A stretch of DNA of 44,260 bases from Legionellales bacterium (GCA_002722435.1 PBLX01000011.1:1-44260), one strand, 5' to 3'. Shown: positions 34,651 to 43,913, numbered from the stretch's first letter. The notes: generated from the sequence alone by a model not told the origin. Made by a program: numbers and translations.

Positions 34651-35018
34651 GCAACTCGCTCAAAATCAACCAGCTGAACATAAGCCATAGGAGCAGCATC
34701 ACCCACACGGTTTCCACACTTCAAAATACGAAGATATCCACCTGGACGGCTCTTATATTTTGGTGCATAGACATTGAAAAGCTTCTCAATCGCCTCTTTG
34801 TTACCAAGCTTTGCGATAAGGTATCGTCTAGTGGCAACATCATTAGCAGACTTTGCTTTCGTGATCAATGGCTCAAGTACGCGTCGTAACTCTTTTGCCT
34901 TTGCTAGAGTCGTACGTATTTGCTCCTCCATAAGCAGGGAGATACACATATTCCTGAACATAGCCTCACAATGACTTGTTGGGCGGCTAAAACGTTTACG
35001 ACCATTTTTATGATTCAT
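34638..35018 (-). CDS. rplQ: 50S ribosomal protein bL17
   Basis: This 126-residue protein starts MNHKNGRKRFSRPTSHCEAMFRNM, split at the usual RxxxHR region, and continues EEQIRTTLAKAKELRRVLEPLITKAK, typical bL17. It closes with GGYLRILKCGNRVGDAAPMAYVQLVDF. Length matches E. coli (127). It is the last gene of the alpha operon, directly behind rpoA. Confidence 0.95.
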   Translation of the reverse strand: MNHKNGRKRFSRPTSHCEAMFRNMCISLLMEEQIRTTLAKAKELRRVLEPLITKAKSANDVATRRYLIAKLGNKEAIEKLFNVYAPKYKSRPGGYLRILKCGNRVGDAAPMAYVQLVDFERVAKQA

Positions 35019-35020
35019 GA

Positions 35021-36076
35021 TTAATCTCCGGACTCAGTTTTACGTTTGATATGATCTAGCGGAGATACCCATTCTGGAATGTGCATCCCTAGCGTAAGAC
35101 CAAGCTCAGCCAAGACAGCCTTAATTTCGTTCATACTCTTACGACCAAGATTTGGGGTTCTCAGGAGATCATACTCATTACACTGCACAAGCTCACCGAT
35201 GTAGCGAATATTCTCCGACTTTAAGCAGTTTGCCGCACGCACAGTGAGCTCAAGCTCATCTACCAAACGAGAATACACAGGGTCAACATTGTCTAAATAC
35301 CCAGAAACATCCTCAGACTTCCTTTCATGAATATTTGCAAAGCTTGAAAGCTGATGCTGCATAATAGTTGCAACACGACGTATAGCCTGATCCGGCGTGA
35401 TAGTGCCATTAGTACGGACACGCAGAATCAGCTTATCAAGATCAGTTCTATTGCCTACCCGCGCGTTTTCAACATGATACACAACACGCTCAATAGGACT
35501 AAAGCTGGCGTCAAGGTATAGAGCGTTAACCTCATTACCATAAACCTCATGCTCTGCCAAAGAAGTTGCCTTCTCATAACCGCGCCCAAGTGCAGCTAAC
35601 ATCTGGATATTAATCGACACATCACCTGTAATTTCGCAAATCATATGGTCTGGGTTCACCACTTTTGCATCATTGGCAAGTGTAATATCTGCAGCAGTGA
35701 CAATTTTTGGACCCTTCACATTCAGTGAAAGATCTGTCACGCCATTATGATTAGATTGAATCACAACACCTTTCAGGTTGAGCAAAACAGTTTGAACGTC
35801 TTGCACAACACCAGGTATGGTTGTGTACTCGTGAGAAACACCTTCTATGGAGACCTTAACAATGGCAGTACCAAGCATCGATGACAACATAATACGTCGA
35901 AAGAGGTAACCAAAGAGCTGGCCATAACCACGCTCGAGTGGTGAAAGTTTAAAAACCATTTCGCGATCATTAACTGTTTCAACCTCATACTCTTTTGGTG
36001 TCAAGAATTTGGTGTAAACATCCTCCAAGTAGTAATCTTCTGTCGCTTCGTTCACTGTTTTTTCATTTACCGTCAT
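35021..36076 (-). CDS. rpoA: RNA polymerase alpha subunit, divergent N-terminal motif
   Basis: This 351-residue alpha subunit has an N-terminal assembly domain (about 20-250) and a C-terminal DNA/activator-binding domain (about 265-340; [20 protein letters not shown] and [16 protein letters not shown]). The start ATG at 36076 has GAGG upstream; a further upstream start would run into rpsD. It is longer than E. coli RpoA (329) at the N-terminus. The near-invariant motif G-x-TLGNALRR reads [10 protein letters not shown] at 35894-35923; the Arg pair is kept. This motif lies in the helix used for alpha dimerisation and beta binding. Divergence suggests altered assembly or a second alpha elsewhere. 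Confidence 0.95.
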   Translation of the reverse strand: MTVNEKTVNEATEDYYLEDVYTKFLTPKEYEVETVNDREMVFKLSPLERGYGQLFGYLFRRIMLSSMLGTAIVKVSIEGVSHEYTTIPGVVQDVQTVLLNLKGVVIQSNHNGVTDLSLNVKGPKIVTAADITLANDAKVVNPDHMICEITGDVSINIQMLAALGRGYEKATSLAEHEVYGNEVNALYLDASFSPIERVVYHVENARVGNRTDLDKLILRVRTNGTITPDQAIRRVATIMQHQLSSFANIHERKSEDVSGYLDNVDPVYSRLVDELELTVRAANCLKSENIRYIGELVQCNEYDLLRTPNLGRKSMNEIKAVLAELGLTLGMHIPEWVSPLDHIKRKTESGD

Positions 36077-36092
36077 ATCATTACCTCTGTTA

Positions 36093-36731
36093 CTATTTAG
36101 AATACAGCTCAACTACATGGTTGACTTTGAACAACTCATGTAAGCGATCAAGTGATGGCTCATCTGAGATCGTCACTTTGAACTTGCTAGCGTCCACTGT
36201 AAGCCATGTCATATCTTCTTTCTGCTTTGCGATTTCCAGTGCAAACTGCACGATTGCTTTCTGTTGACTTTGCTCCTTAATCTGAACAACATCACCAATC
36301 CGGCATTTGTAGGATGGTATATTGAGACGTTTTTCATTTACAACCACATGACCGTGAGAGACCATTTGCCGAGCCTGAGCTCTTGTAGCGGCAAAACCAG
36401 CTCGATAGACTAAATTATCGAGCCTTAGCTCTAACGCAGTTAAAAGGTTGTCACCCGTAGATCCTTTAGCACGCGCTGCTGCATCATAAATACGTTTGAA
36501 CTGCCCCTCTTTAACCCCATAGAGATAACGAACAGTTTGCTTAGATTTCATAAGCTCAGAATATTCACTCTCGCGCATGCGTCTCACACCAGGTGCTTTA
36601 CCAGGCAGTGTTTTTGACTTGAACTTCTTATCAAGTGGTCTTACCCCACTAAAAGTCTCAAGATCGGTGATATCTGTCGCAGAGCTTAACGATCTTATTT
36701 GTTTACCTCTCGGCTTTTTAATTGCAGCCAT
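36093..36731 (-). CDS. rpsD: 30S ribosomal protein uS4
   Basis: This 212-residue protein fits uS4: an N-terminal segment without the zinc Cys set, [27 protein letters not shown], then the S4 RNA-binding fold [33 protein letters not shown] split around residues 101-135, ending VVELYSK. uS4 initiates 30S assembly and in E. coli represses the alpha operon. It lies in the canonical S13-S11-S4-alpha-L17 order. The first 25 residues differ from E. coli. Confidence 0.96.
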   Translation of the reverse strand: MAAIKKPRGKQIRSLSSATDITDLETFSGVRPLDKKFKSKTLPGKAPGVRRMRESEYSELMKSKQTVRYLYGVKEGQFKRIYDAAARAKGSTGDNLLTALELRLDNLVYRAGFAATRAQARQMVSHGHVVVNEKRLNIPSYKCRIGDVVQIKEQSQQKAIVQFALEIAKQKEDMTWLTVDASKFKVTISDEPSLDRLHELFKVNHVVELYSK

Positions 36732-36739
36732 GTTTTCTC

Positions 36740-37129
36740 CTATACTCTTTTCTTCTTACGACGTCTTACACCGCCATGTGCAATTGGGGTACGATCCGCA
36801 ATTGTTAAAACCTTCAGCCCAGAGGAACTAAGCCCACGCACCGCAGAGTCACGACCGCTACCAGGACCCTTAAGGATAACCTTGATCTCAATCATTCCCA
36901 TATCAGCTACTTTACGACCGACAATCTTGGCAGCTTCTTGTGCTGCATGAGATGTCGCTTTACGACTACCCTTCTGCGTCATGCCACCACTTGCAGCACA
37001 AATGGTATGACCATTCATATCAGCCACAGTGATAATTGTGTTATTAAACGTAGAGTTTACAGTTGCCACACCAGTAGATGGGGCAACATTACGGCCTTTT
37101 TTTGAACCTCTTGGGGTAGTTTTTCTCAT
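36740..37129 (-). CDS. rpsK: 30S ribosomal protein uS11
   Basis: This 129-residue protein carries the uS11 pattern GVATVNSTFNNTIITVADMNG, ASGGMTQKGSRKATSHAAQ and the highly conserved end GPGSGRDSAVRGLSSSGLKV, then PIAHGGVRRRKKKRV. Length equals E. coli uS11. It forms part of the platform near S18 and S7. In order between rpsM and rpsD. Confidence 0.97.
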   Translation of the reverse strand: MRKTTPRGSKKGRNVAPSTGVATVNSTFNNTIITVADMNGHTICAASGGMTQKGSRKATSHAAQEAAKIVGRKVADMGMIEIKVILKGPGSGRDSAVRGLSSSGLKVLTIADRTPIAHGGVRRRKKKRV

Positions 37130-37145
37130 GCAATTATCTCCTCAA

Positions 37146-37496
37146 TCAATTACGCTTGCGACGCTTTCGTGTTTTAGCATTCGTCTTTGTTCGTTGTCCG
37201 TTCACAGGTAATCCGCGACGATGACGTATCCCTTTGTAAGAGCCAAGGTCCATCATCTGTTTAATGTTAATCGCTACTTCACGACGAAGCTCACCTTCAA
37301 CAGTGTGGTGACCAATCTCTTGCCTTATTTTGTCGAGATCAGCTTCTGACAAATCAGATACCCGCTTATCAGTAGGAATACCAGCGCGATCACAAATAGC
37401 AAGCGCTGTAGTTTTACCAATACCATAAATTGCGGTTAGACCGACCCATATGTGTTTCTTGTCGGCAATAAATTGCCCAGAAATCGTTACTGACAT
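37146..37496 (-). CDS. rpsM: 30S ribosomal protein uS13
   Basis: This 116-residue protein has IWVGLTAIYGIGKTTALAIC (helix-two-turn-helix), LRREVAINIKQMMDLGSYKGIRHRRGLPV (split at about 70-100) and the basic C-terminal tail GQRTKTNAKTRKRRKRN that reaches the P-site tRNA. It heads the alpha operon and follows rpmJ by 17 bases. Confidence 0.97.
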   Translation of the reverse strand: MSVTISGQFIADKKHIWVGLTAIYGIGKTTALAICDRAGIPTDKRVSDLSEADLDKIRQEIGHHTVEGELRREVAINIKQMMDLGSYKGIRHRRGLPVNGQRTKTNAKTRKRRKRN

Positions 37497-37513
37497 AATC
37501 CTACTTCTCCTAA

Positions 37514-37627
37514 TTAGCCTTGTGCCTGGTTATGACGACGGTTGATACAAAAAATACGTAACCGACCGTGACGCTTAACAAATTTGCAGTCGCTGCAGAT
37601 TTTTTTTAATGATGCTCTTACTTTCAT
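37514..37627 (-). CDS. rpmJ: 50S ribosomal protein bL36 (zinc-binding form)
   Basis: Reading the minus strand from the ATG at 37627 to the TAA at 37514 gives 37 residues starting [20 protein letters not shown]. The zinc ligands are Cys11, Cys14, Cys27 and His32, the C+ form of bL36. It is located between secY and rpsM, as in E. coli. It is too short for most gene finders and easily missed. Confidence 0.95.
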   Translation of the reverse strand: MKVRASLKKICSDCKFVKRHGRLRIFCINRRHNQAQG

Positions 37628-37636
37628 AGTGTTACC

Positions 37637-38962
37637 TCAGCGAAGTAGTTTAAGTTTGTTATTTGATGCACCTGCACCACCAGGCATTGCGTTCTGAACG
37701 CCTGGCAATAGATATGTCTGTATTTGTGACATCACATCCATGACGCAAACAACAGCAATAAGTAACGAGGTACCACCAAATAAGAGGGGTATGTGCAAAA
37801 AACGGATCACGATGTCTGGTAAAATAGACACGAAAGCCAAATAAATACCACCAAAAAAAGTTAGTTTAGTCATAATAGTGTCGATATACTTAGCCGTGAA
37901 GTGTCCTGGACGAATGCCTCCGATGAGTGCCCCCTGACGCTTCAAATGTTTAGCAATATCATTGGAGTCATGAAACAAAGCTGTCAGATAGTAAGCGAAA
38001 ACCATAACCAGTGATACATACAATATCATATATAAGGGTTCACCTGGTTGCACAAAGTAGCGCAATTGTCGTACCAATGTATACCGCTCAGATAGAGCAA
38101 AAAAGTCCAGAGCAGAAGCGGGAAAGAAAATCAGCGTTTGCGCAATGATCGGTGGATAAATCCCGACCATATTGATCTTCAATGGGAGCTTTGAGCTGCT
38201 TTGCATAGACATCCTAGCCCCTTGCTGACGCTTAGGGTAGGTAAGATGAAGCTGCCGCTGGGCACGCTCCATATAAACGATAAAAACAATGACAGCTACC
38301 ATCAGTAGAAACACAAAGGCAATAACAGCAAAAGATGTTTGACCTTGACGGGCTTGTGACATGAGCTTACCAAACGCTTCGGGAAACCGGGATACAATAC
38401 CGGAAAAGATAAGTATGGAGATTCCATTTCCTATTCCGTAGCGAGTAATCTGATCACCCAACCACATCATGAACATCGTCCCAGTGGTAAGAGAAATCAC
38501 TGTCAAGAAGTAAAACTCGTAGATGGGTAGGATCACCATGCTGTTTGCAGCAATCATTTTACTAATACCGAAACCTTGAACTAGAGATATAACTAATGTG
38601 AGTTGGCGAGTGTACTGGTTGATTTTCTGCCTTCCGGCTTCACCGCCATGCTTTCGCATCTCCTCCAGAGAAGGAATTGAGTAGCTGAGAAACTGCATAC
38701 AAATAGAGGAGGATATATAAGGCATAATTCCAAGTGAAAGCAGACTCATATTGGAAAGCGCACCACCTGTGAACATATCAAAGTAGCCAAGGATTGCGTT
38801 ATTACGATTGTCTTGAAATAGCTGACTGAGCTGATCCAGATCAATTCCGGGTAGCGGTATATGCGCACCAACACGAAACACAACCACAGCAAAAAGTACA
38901 AACAGTATACGATACTGAAGCTCTTGCATCTGATTTGTTTTCTTGTTTCGGTAATTCGCCAT
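37637..38962 (-). CDS. secY: Preprotein translocase subunit SecY
   Basis: This 441-residue protein has ten hydrophobic helices with SecY marks: the plug region after PLPGIDLDQL, then LGIMPYISSSICMQFL, GDQITRYGIGNGISILIFSGIV and the cytosolic loop YPKRQQGARMSMQSSSKLPLKIN (split at about 245-270). The C-terminal GGTSLLIAVVCVMDVMSQIQ matches GTSLLIVVVVVMDFMAQVQ of E. coli. It forms the Sec channel with SecE and SecG. Located between rplO and rpmJ. Confidence 0.97.
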   Translation of the reverse strand: MANYRNKKTNQMQELQYRILFVLFAVVVFRVGAHIPLPGIDLDQLSQLFQDNRNNAILGYFDMFTGGALSNMSLLSLGIMPYISSSICMQFLSYSIPSLEEMRKHGGEAGRQKINQYTRQLTLVISLVQGFGISKMIAANSMVILPIYEFYFLTVISLTTGTMFMMWLGDQITRYGIGNGISILIFSGIVSRFPEAFGKLMSQARQGQTSFAVIAFVFLLMVAVIVFIVYMERAQRQLHLTYPKRQQGARMSMQSSSKLPLKINMVGIYPPIIAQTLIFFPASALDFFALSERYTLVRQLRYFVQPGEPLYMILYVSLVMVFAYYLTALFHDSNDIAKHLKRQGALIGGIRPGHFTAKYIDTIMTKLTFFGGIYLAFVSILPDIVIRFLHIPLLFGGTSLLIAVVCVMDVMSQIQTYLLPGVQNAMPGGAGASNNKLKLLR

Positions 38963-38976
38963 ATCAGTAACCTAGT

Positions 38977-39417
38977 TTACGCGCACTCACCGCCAGCAGC
39001 AGCAATGGCCTTCTTAACGCCAGCTGTTGCAGGCACGTCAAGCTTCACAGCTTTTTTAATCTCTCCAGACAAGAAGACTTTCACTGTGCGTGTGTCTGCT
39101 TTTAAGAGCTTGTGTTCACGAAGATAGTTCATATCAACAGTAATATCTTTATTCGCATCACGAGTTACAACGGCATTAATCTCAGACAATCTAATCTCAA
39201 TATGCGACGCAGCACGAGCACATGAAAACCCAACTTTAGGTAGACGACGCTGAATAGGCATCTGGCCACCCTCAAATGTTGCAGGAACTGAAGATCCAGA
39301 ACGAGACTTGTAACCTTTGTGACCACGACCACATGTCTTACCACGTGTATGACCACGACCCAAACGACGCGATGGCTTGCGAGAGTCATTATTTGGCTTT
39401 AATGTATTAAGTTCCAT
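38977..39417 (-). CDS. rplO: 50S ribosomal protein uL15
   Basis: This 146-residue protein opens MELNTLKPNNDSRKPSRRLGRGH, a uL15 start, with GRGHKGYKSRSG and FEGGQMPIQRRLPKVGF. It closes with VKLDVPATAGVKKAIAAAGG. Length is near E. coli (144). It lies between rpmD and secY in spc-operon order. Confidence 0.96.
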   Translation of the reverse strand: MELNTLKPNNDSRKPSRRLGRGHTRGKTCGRGHKGYKSRSGSSVPATFEGGQMPIQRRLPKVGFSCARAASHIEIRLSEINAVVTRDANKDITVDMNYLREHKLLKADTRTVKVFLSGEIKKAVKLDVPATAGVKKAIAAAGGECA

Positions 39418-39418
39418 A

Positions 39419-39610
39419 CTATACCTCTTCTACTTTTACCAGAAAATGAACTTTTCTGACCATGCCAATAGTTGCGGGCGTCTTTTCAATGACGCGCGAA
39501 GATTGCAGTTTTCTTAGGCCGAGTGCAACCACACACTCACGTTGCTTCGGATTACATCCTATCGGACTTTTCACAAGAGTAACTCGCATCTGATCTTTCG
39601 TTGTTGTCAT
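39419..39610 (-). CDS. rpmD: 50S ribosomal protein uL30
   Basis: This 63-residue protein contains LVKSPIGCNPKQRECVVALG and LRKLQSSRVIEKTPATIGM, then VHFLVKVEEV, the uL30 fold. An internal ATG (39589) would trim seven residues and give a more typical length; the ATG at 39610 follows the rpsE stop by three bases and is preferred for spacing. Confidence 0.93.
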   Translation of the reverse strand: MTTTKDQMRVTLVKSPIGCNPKQRECVVALGLRKLQSSRVIEKTPATIGMVRKVHFLVKVEEV

Positions 39611-39613
39611 AAT

Positions 39614-40141
39614 CTAGTCCCTTGTTTCGGCTACTAATTGTACGCCACGTTTCTTTGCAACTGCTGCAGGAACAAACATTTCTCGCAGGCTTTTAATAGT
39701 AGCATACGCTACGTTCTGCGCGGTTGAAGAGCCAAGGATTTTACCGAGAACATTCTCAACACCTGCAACCTTGAATACCTGGCGCATCGCACCACCTGCA
39801 ATGATTCCGGTACCTTTCGGCGCAGGGCGGATAAGCACTTTAGTTGCACCGTATTTTGTTGTCATAGTATGTTGTACGGTCTTATCATCAGTGATATGAA
39901 TGGATGTCATATCTTGTCGAGCTTGCTTTTGGGCTTTTTGGTAGGCAACAGAAACTTCCATACCATGAGCAATACCGATACCCACCTGGCCTTCGCCATC
40001 TCCGACAACAACCGTTGCGGAAAAACGGAATATACGTCCACCACGCACCACTTTAGCAGTACGACGTAGGCTCACCAATTCAGAAAGTAGTTCGTATGAA
40101 GGGTCATCCTGGTTTTTATTTGCTGTCTGGTTCATCATCAT
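39614..40141 (-). CDS. rpsE: 30S ribosomal protein uS5
   Basis: This 175-residue protein has the uS5 double-strand RNA-binding start LVSLRRTAKVVRGGRIFRFS, then VVGDGEGQVGIGIAHGMEVS, RPAPKGTGIIAGGAMRQVFK and NVLGKILGSSTAQNVAYATI. uS5 lines the mRNA entry region and contributes to accuracy. Three successive Met codons open the frame; the exact start among 40141, 40138 and 40135 is open. Confidence 0.96.
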   Translation of the reverse strand: MMMNQTANKNQDDPSYELLSELVSLRRTAKVVRGGRIFRFSATVVVGDGEGQVGIGIAHGMEVSVAYQKAQKQARQDMTSIHITDDKTVQHTMTTKYGATKVLIRPAPKGTGIIAGGAMRQVFKVAGVENVLGKILGSSTAQNVAYATIKSLREMFVPAAVAKKRGVQLVAETRD

Positions 40142-40144
40142 TTC

Positions 40145-40486
40145 CTATATTTTAAGACCTTTTTCTCTCATTCCGTCAACAAATGCAGCAACCCTTCCGT
40201 GATAGAGTAGACCAGAGCGATTGAATGCAACATCAGTAACTTTGTGCTTTTTAAGCAAATCAGCGATTTCAGAGCCAAGCAGCTTTGCAGCATCACAGTT
40301 ACCAGAACCAACCTTCTTCAATTTTGTAGAAAGTTGTTGTGATTTTGTTGACAAGCCACCAATGATTATACCTGAAGGTGAAACCAACTGCGCATAAAAA
40401 TGATTATTAGATCTACGAACGATCACAGAGTGCTTACCCTGAGCCATAATCGCAGCACGCGTTTTATTTTTTGCACGAATAGACAT
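40145..40486 (-). CDS. rplR: 50S ribosomal protein uL18
   Basis: This 113-residue protein shows IVRRSNNHFYAQLVSPSGII, GSEIADLLKKHKVTDVAFNR and the ending GLLYHGRVAAFVDGMREKGL, typical uL18, which binds 5S rRNA with uL5. The start codon overlaps the end of rplF by one base. Confidence 0.95.
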   Translation of the reverse strand: MSIRAKNKTRAAIMAQGKHSVIVRRSNNHFYAQLVSPSGIIIGGLSTKSQQLSTKLKKVGSGNCDAAKLLGSEIADLLKKHKVTDVAFNRSGLLYHGRVAAFVDGMREKGLKI

Positions 40487-41022
40487 TACTTCTTCTTAAC
40501 CTCTTTGAGTTTGAGTGAAACACCAACTTTTCGAACACCTTTTCCTTTGTAGGCGTCTGGAACACGAAGTGCAATCATCTTAGCCGCGACTTGCCCAACA
40601 AGCTGTTTATCGACTGAAGTAAGTGTAATATTGACATCTTTTTCAATATTGACATCAACCAGATCAGGGAGTTCAAAGTTGTCTGGGTGACTTTTACCAA
40701 GGGTAAAAACCACTTTGCGACCCTGCAATTTAGCACGATAACCAACACCAACAAGCTGTAATTCAACCTTAAAGCCGTCTGTAACGCCAGTAATCATATT
40801 TGCAAGAAGCGCTCTTGTCGTACCAGCCATAGCCCAGTTAGATTGACCGAACTTTTCTGACGGACGAAATGAAACTCCTTGCTCGTTCTGCACCAACTCG
40901 ACGGAAGGATGTAATGGCTGTGTTAACTTCTTAGCACCATTTGATACACTTAACACTTGGTTTTCACAGGAAAATGTAACTTGACTAGGGATTACAATAT
41001 TTTTCTTAGCAACACGAGACAT
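40486..41022 (-). CDS. rplF: 50S ribosomal protein uL6
   Basis: This 178-residue protein has two copies of the uL6 fold, with WAMAGTTRALLANMITGVTD, the loop QLVGVGYRAKLQGRKVVFTL and the C-terminal LRVPDAYKGKGVRKVG, close to E. coli RxPEPYKGKGVRY. It lies between rpsH and rplR. Confidence 0.96.
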   Translation of the reverse strand: MSRVAKKNIVIPSQVTFSCENQVLSVSNGAKKLTQPLHPSVELVQNEQGVSFRPSEKFGQSNWAMAGTTRALLANMITGVTDGFKVELQLVGVGYRAKLQGRKVVFTLGKSHPDNFELPDLVDVNIEKDVNITLTSVDKQLVGQVAAKMIALRVPDAYKGKGVRKVGVSLKLKEVKKK

Positions 41023-41023
41023 A

Positions 41024-41437
41024 CTACAAGACCTCCCCTACGACTTCGCCACCCAACTTCGTTTTCTTGTCAGCATGCAGGGCTCGAAGCTCTCTGTCAG
41101 ACATAAGACCATTAGAAGTTGAAATAATACGTATACCAAGACCGTTGCAAACAGGCTCCATATCATCAAATGCAGCATAAACAGGCAAGCTTGGCTTACT
41201 CACACGGCTGATTTTATGGATTACTGATTGTCCATCATGATATTTCAGCTGTATCTTTAGTTGAGGTTTCCCATCCATCTCAACTGTTTCATATCCGTTG
41301 ATAAAACCCTCACGTGCAAGAACATCAAGAATAGTAGCCTTGTAGTTGGTTTTAGGACACAACACAAAAGGCTTTAAACGCTGCTGGGCATTACGCACCC
41401 TCGTAAACATATCAGCTATTGGATCTTGCATACTCAT
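41024..41437 (-). CDS. rpsH: 30S ribosomal protein uS8
   Basis: This 137-residue protein begins MSMQDPIADMFTRVRNAQQ, as in E. coli (MSMQDPIADMLTRIRNGQ), and ends with ISTSNGLMSDRELRALHADK followed by GGEVVGEVL. uS8 binds 16S rRNA helix 21 and represses spc translation in E. coli at the rplX-rplE junction. Slightly longer than E. coli (130). Confidence 0.97.
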   Translation of the reverse strand: MSMQDPIADMFTRVRNAQQRLKPFVLCPKTNYKATILDVLAREGFINGYETVEMDGKPQLKIQLKYHDGQSVIHKISRVSKPSLPVYAAFDDMEPVCNGLGIRIISTSNGLMSDRELRALHADKKTKLGGEVVGEVL

Positions 41438-41452
41438 AATAATTCTCCAAAT

Positions 41453-41770
41453 TTACCAGCTTGACTTCACAACGCCAGGCAGATACGCCTGCGTGAAGAA
41501 CTTTCTAACACAAAGACGGCATAGAGCAAAACGACGCATATAACCATGGATCCTTCCACATTGAGGACAACGGTTAGTTTGGCGTGACTTACTTTCATTC
41601 AATGGACGCTTTTGCAGGGCAAATGCCGCCTCCATCTTCTGCTCTGCCGTAACTGATGTATCTGAACTACTAATGATCTTCTTAAGTTCAGCACGACGAG
41701 ACTGACGCTCAACATTGGTATTCAACTTCGTTAACCGAAGATCTTTTTGGATTTTTGCCTGTCTAGCCAT
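41453..41770 (-). CDS. rpsN: 30S ribosomal protein uS14, long form with Cys4 zinc motif
   Basis: This 105-residue protein has the long N-terminal half of proteobacterial uS14 ([13 protein letters not shown] and [17 protein letters not shown]). Its C-terminal half reads [20 protein letters not shown] (41510-41569), a complete zinc ribbon. The usual gammaproteobacterial long form has lost these cysteines (CRQTGRPHG...LSRIKV in E. coli), while the zinc form is usually only about 61 residues. The combination of both is unusual. The start codon overlaps the rplE stop region (TAATG). Confidence 0.95.
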   Translation of the reverse strand: MARQAKIQKDLRLTKLNTNVERQSRRAELKKIISSSDTSVTAEQKMEAAFALQKRPLNESKSRQTNRCPQCGRIHGYMRRFALCRLCVRKFFTQAYLPGVVKSSW

Positions 41771-42333
41771 TACACAGCCTCTTTGTTTGTAAGTTTATCT
41801 CGAAAAGGCATGTGCATTTTCGACAGCAGCAGATAGGCCTCATAAGCGTTTTTTGCAGAAATAGATATCGCGATATCGAGACCACGGATTTTATCGATCT
41901 TATCGTATCGAATCTCACTAAAAACAATTTGCTCCTTCACACCAATATTGAAATTCCCCTGCTTATCAAATGACTTCACACTATATCCCTTGAAATCACG
42001 CATCTTAGGACAAACAATCGATATGTAGTTTTCAAGAAAGTCATACATACGTTCACGACGAAGCGTAACCTTACAACCAATTGGCCAACCTTCGCGAATC
42101 TTAAAACCAGCCTCAGAGGCTTTGGTTAGCGTAACAATAGGCTTACGTGCAGATATCTCAGACATATCCCTAACGGCATGCTCAAGTAACTTTTTGTCAT
42201 CTTTTGCTTGGCCAACACCCATGTTTAAGGTGATCTTAACAAGCTTTGGCATAGACATAACAGAACGTTTCTCACCGAGCTCTTTACGAAGCTCTGGCAG
42301 AATTGTGTTGCAATAATAATCTCTTAACCCCAT
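41770..42333 (-). CDS. rplE: 50S ribosomal protein uL5
   Basis: This 187-residue protein fits uL5: [58 protein letters not shown] and the ending [22 protein letters not shown]. It binds 5S rRNA. I start at the ATG at 42333, one base after the rplX stop; a TTG at 42345 would abut its own putative ribosome-binding site. It has a few extra C-terminal residues. Confidence 0.95.
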   Translation of the reverse strand: MGLRDYYCNTILPELRKELGEKRSVMSMPKLVKITLNMGVGQAKDDKKLLEHAVRDMSEISARKPIVTLTKASEAGFKIREGWPIGCKVTLRRERMYDFLENYISIVCPKMRDFKGYSVKSFDKQGNFNIGVKEQIVFSEIRYDKIDKIRGLDIAISISAKNAYEAYLLLSKMHMPFRDKLTNKEAV

Positions 42334-42334
42334 G

Positions 42335-42655
42335 TTACTTACCAACCTCTTTTTTTGTGCGCTTATTATACCGGATTTTTGATTGATCCGATAGTATCTT
42401 AAAGCCGATTTTTACGGCTTTTTTCTCTTTGTCATCATAGTATGCAAGATTAGACACATGAATCGGCGCTTCAATCTTTTTTAATGCACCCTCTGTACCT
42501 TGCTGCTGATTACGTTTGACATAGTGAGTAACCATGTTTAAACCCTGTACAACCGCATAGTTTCCATCTAACTTAGTCACAAGACCAGTCTTTCCTTTCT
42601 CTTTACCAGCAATCAAGATGACCGTGTCATCTTTTTGAATTTTACTTGTTGCCAT
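42335..42655 (-). CDS. rplX: 50S ribosomal protein uL24
   Basis: This 106-residue protein has the KOW motif start DDTVILIAGKEKGKTGLVTKL and the middle VVQGLNMVTHYVKRN, then IEAPIHVSNLAYYD, all typical uL24, an early 50S assembly protein. Length matches E. coli (104). Confidence 0.96.
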   Translation of the reverse strand: MATSKIQKDDTVILIAGKEKGKTGLVTKLDGNYAVVQGLNMVTHYVKRNQQQGTEGALKKIEAPIHVSNLAYYDDKEKKAVKIGFKILSDQSKIRYNKRTKKEVGK

Positions 42656-42669
42656 TACAGTCTCCTAAC

Positions 42670-43035
42670 CTACAGCACTTCGGGTGCTAATGAAATAATG
42701 CGCATGTAGACATCGCGAAGCTCACGACTTACAGGCCCAAATACACGGGTACCAAGTGGCTGCTTTTGTGCATTGAGAATAACAACACTGTTGTTATCAA
42801 AAGAAATCCTCGCATCGTCTTTCCTGTTGATCTTACTCTTCGTCCGAACAACTACTGCAAACATAACCTCACCCTTAGTAACCTTACTTCTAGGCAAGCA
42901 TTCCTTAACTGTGACACGTATCACATCCCCTATTCTAGCATAGCGACGCTTAGATCCCCCTAGAACTTTAATGCAGACCACACGTTTAGCACCTGAGTTA
43001 TCAGCAACTGTAAGTGAAGTTCCTTCCTGAATCAT
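42670..43035 (-). CDS. rplN: 50S ribosomal protein uL14
   Basis: This 121-residue protein carries [20 protein letters not shown], then [20 protein letters not shown], the signature [20 protein letters not shown] and [23 protein letters not shown] in parts. It forms an intersubunit bridge. It heads the spc group after rpsQ. Confidence 0.97.
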   Translation of the reverse strand: MIQEGTSLTVADNSGAKRVVCIKVLGGSKRRYARIGDVIRVTVKECLPRSKVTKGEVMFAVVVRTKSKINRKDDARISFDNNSVVILNAQKQPLGTRVFGPVSRELRDVYMRIISLAPEVL

Positions 43036-43044
43036 GACTACTCC

Positions 43045-43305
43045 TTATTCCTTGCCGCTTGTTGTTTGTTTTTTAATAACTCGGTGCAGCAACCAACATT
43101 TTTGCTTTGATATAGGCCGTGATGAAACCACCTCAACCTCATCACCAACTACAGCCACACAGTCCTCATCATGTACATGAATCTTTGTTGTTGTAGTAAC
43201 ATATTTACCAAGCATATTCTTCTTTTTATTGACCACAGCTACAACCAATGATTTTGGTGTCACGCTTTTAACAAGACCAATTACTGTATTTACATTATCA
43301 CCCAT
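43045..43305 (-). CDS. rpsQ: 30S ribosomal protein uS17
   Basis: This 86-residue protein is an OB-fold uS17: TVIGLVKSVTPKSLVVAV near the start, then GKYVTTTTKIHVHDEDCVAV and VGDEVEVVSSRPISKQKCW. Length matches E. coli (84). It follows rpmC without a gap of more than a base. Confidence 0.95.
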   Translation of the reverse strand: MGDNVNTVIGLVKSVTPKSLVVAVVNKKKNMLGKYVTTTTKIHVHDEDCVAVVGDEVEVVSSRPISKQKCWLLHRVIKKQTTSGKE

Positions 43306-43488
43306 CTAATCTGCCCTCTCCTCAAGCATTGTCTTGATCATCGCAATCTCACGCTTGAGCTTTCTAAACATGTGCGTTTTGACCTTGTTACCTAACTTTA
43401 GCTGAAAACGTAAATCAAGAAGCTGCTTTCTATTTTCTATTACCTTAGCCTCAAGATCGGCTACAGTTTTATCTCTCAACTCTTTCAT
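43306..43488 (-). CDS. rpmC: 50S ribosomal protein uL29
   Basis: This 60-residue, almost fully helical protein starts [20 protein letters not shown] and has LLDLRFQLKLGN and REIAMIKTMLEER, the uL29 pattern. It lies at the exit-tunnel rim. Its start overlaps the rplP stop (TAATG). Confidence 0.95.
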   Translation of the reverse strand: MKELRDKTVADLEAKVIENRKQLLDLRFQLKLGNKVKTHMFRKLKREIAMIKTMLEERAD

Positions 43489-43913
43489 TATACACTCACC
43501 TTATCACTTGATATAAATTTGATCTTGAAGGGCATTTTTCCACCAGCTGAGCGTATAGCTTCTCTGGCAACAGATTCTGGCACACCTGCTATCTCAAAGA
43601 TAACCGTACCTGGCTTAACAAGAAATACATAATACTCAACATTACCCTTACCCTTACCTTGACGAACCTCAAGCGGCTTGCTAGTAATCGGCTTATCTGG
43701 AAATACTCGAATCCAAACCTTACCCTGACGCTTCAATGAACGACTAATAACACGCCTTGCAGCCTCAATTTGACGACCCGTCAGACGAGAAGCTTCTTGC
43801 GCTTGCATACCAAAATCGCCAAAGCATACATGTGGATTCTTAGCACGACCAAGAATCTTACCACTATTACCTTTAAAGTCCTTCCGATATTTTCTATTTT
43901 TTGGCTGCAACAT
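43488..43913 (-). CDS. rplP: 50S ribosomal protein uL16
   Basis: This 141-residue protein opens [15 protein letters not shown] and has [40 protein letters not shown] and [15 protein letters not shown], typical uL16, which organises tRNA-binding sites on the 50S subunit. Arg81, the residue hydroxylated by YcfD in E. coli, falls in the KxxEVRxGKGKG loop that is present. Confidence 0.97.
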   Translation of the reverse strand: MLQPKNRKYRKDFKGNSGKILGRAKNPHVCFGDFGMQAQEASRLTGRQIEAARRVISRSLKRQGKVWIRVFPDKPITSKPLEVRQGKGKGNVEYYVFLVKPGTVIFEIAGVPESVAREAIRSAGGKMPFKIKFISSDKVSV

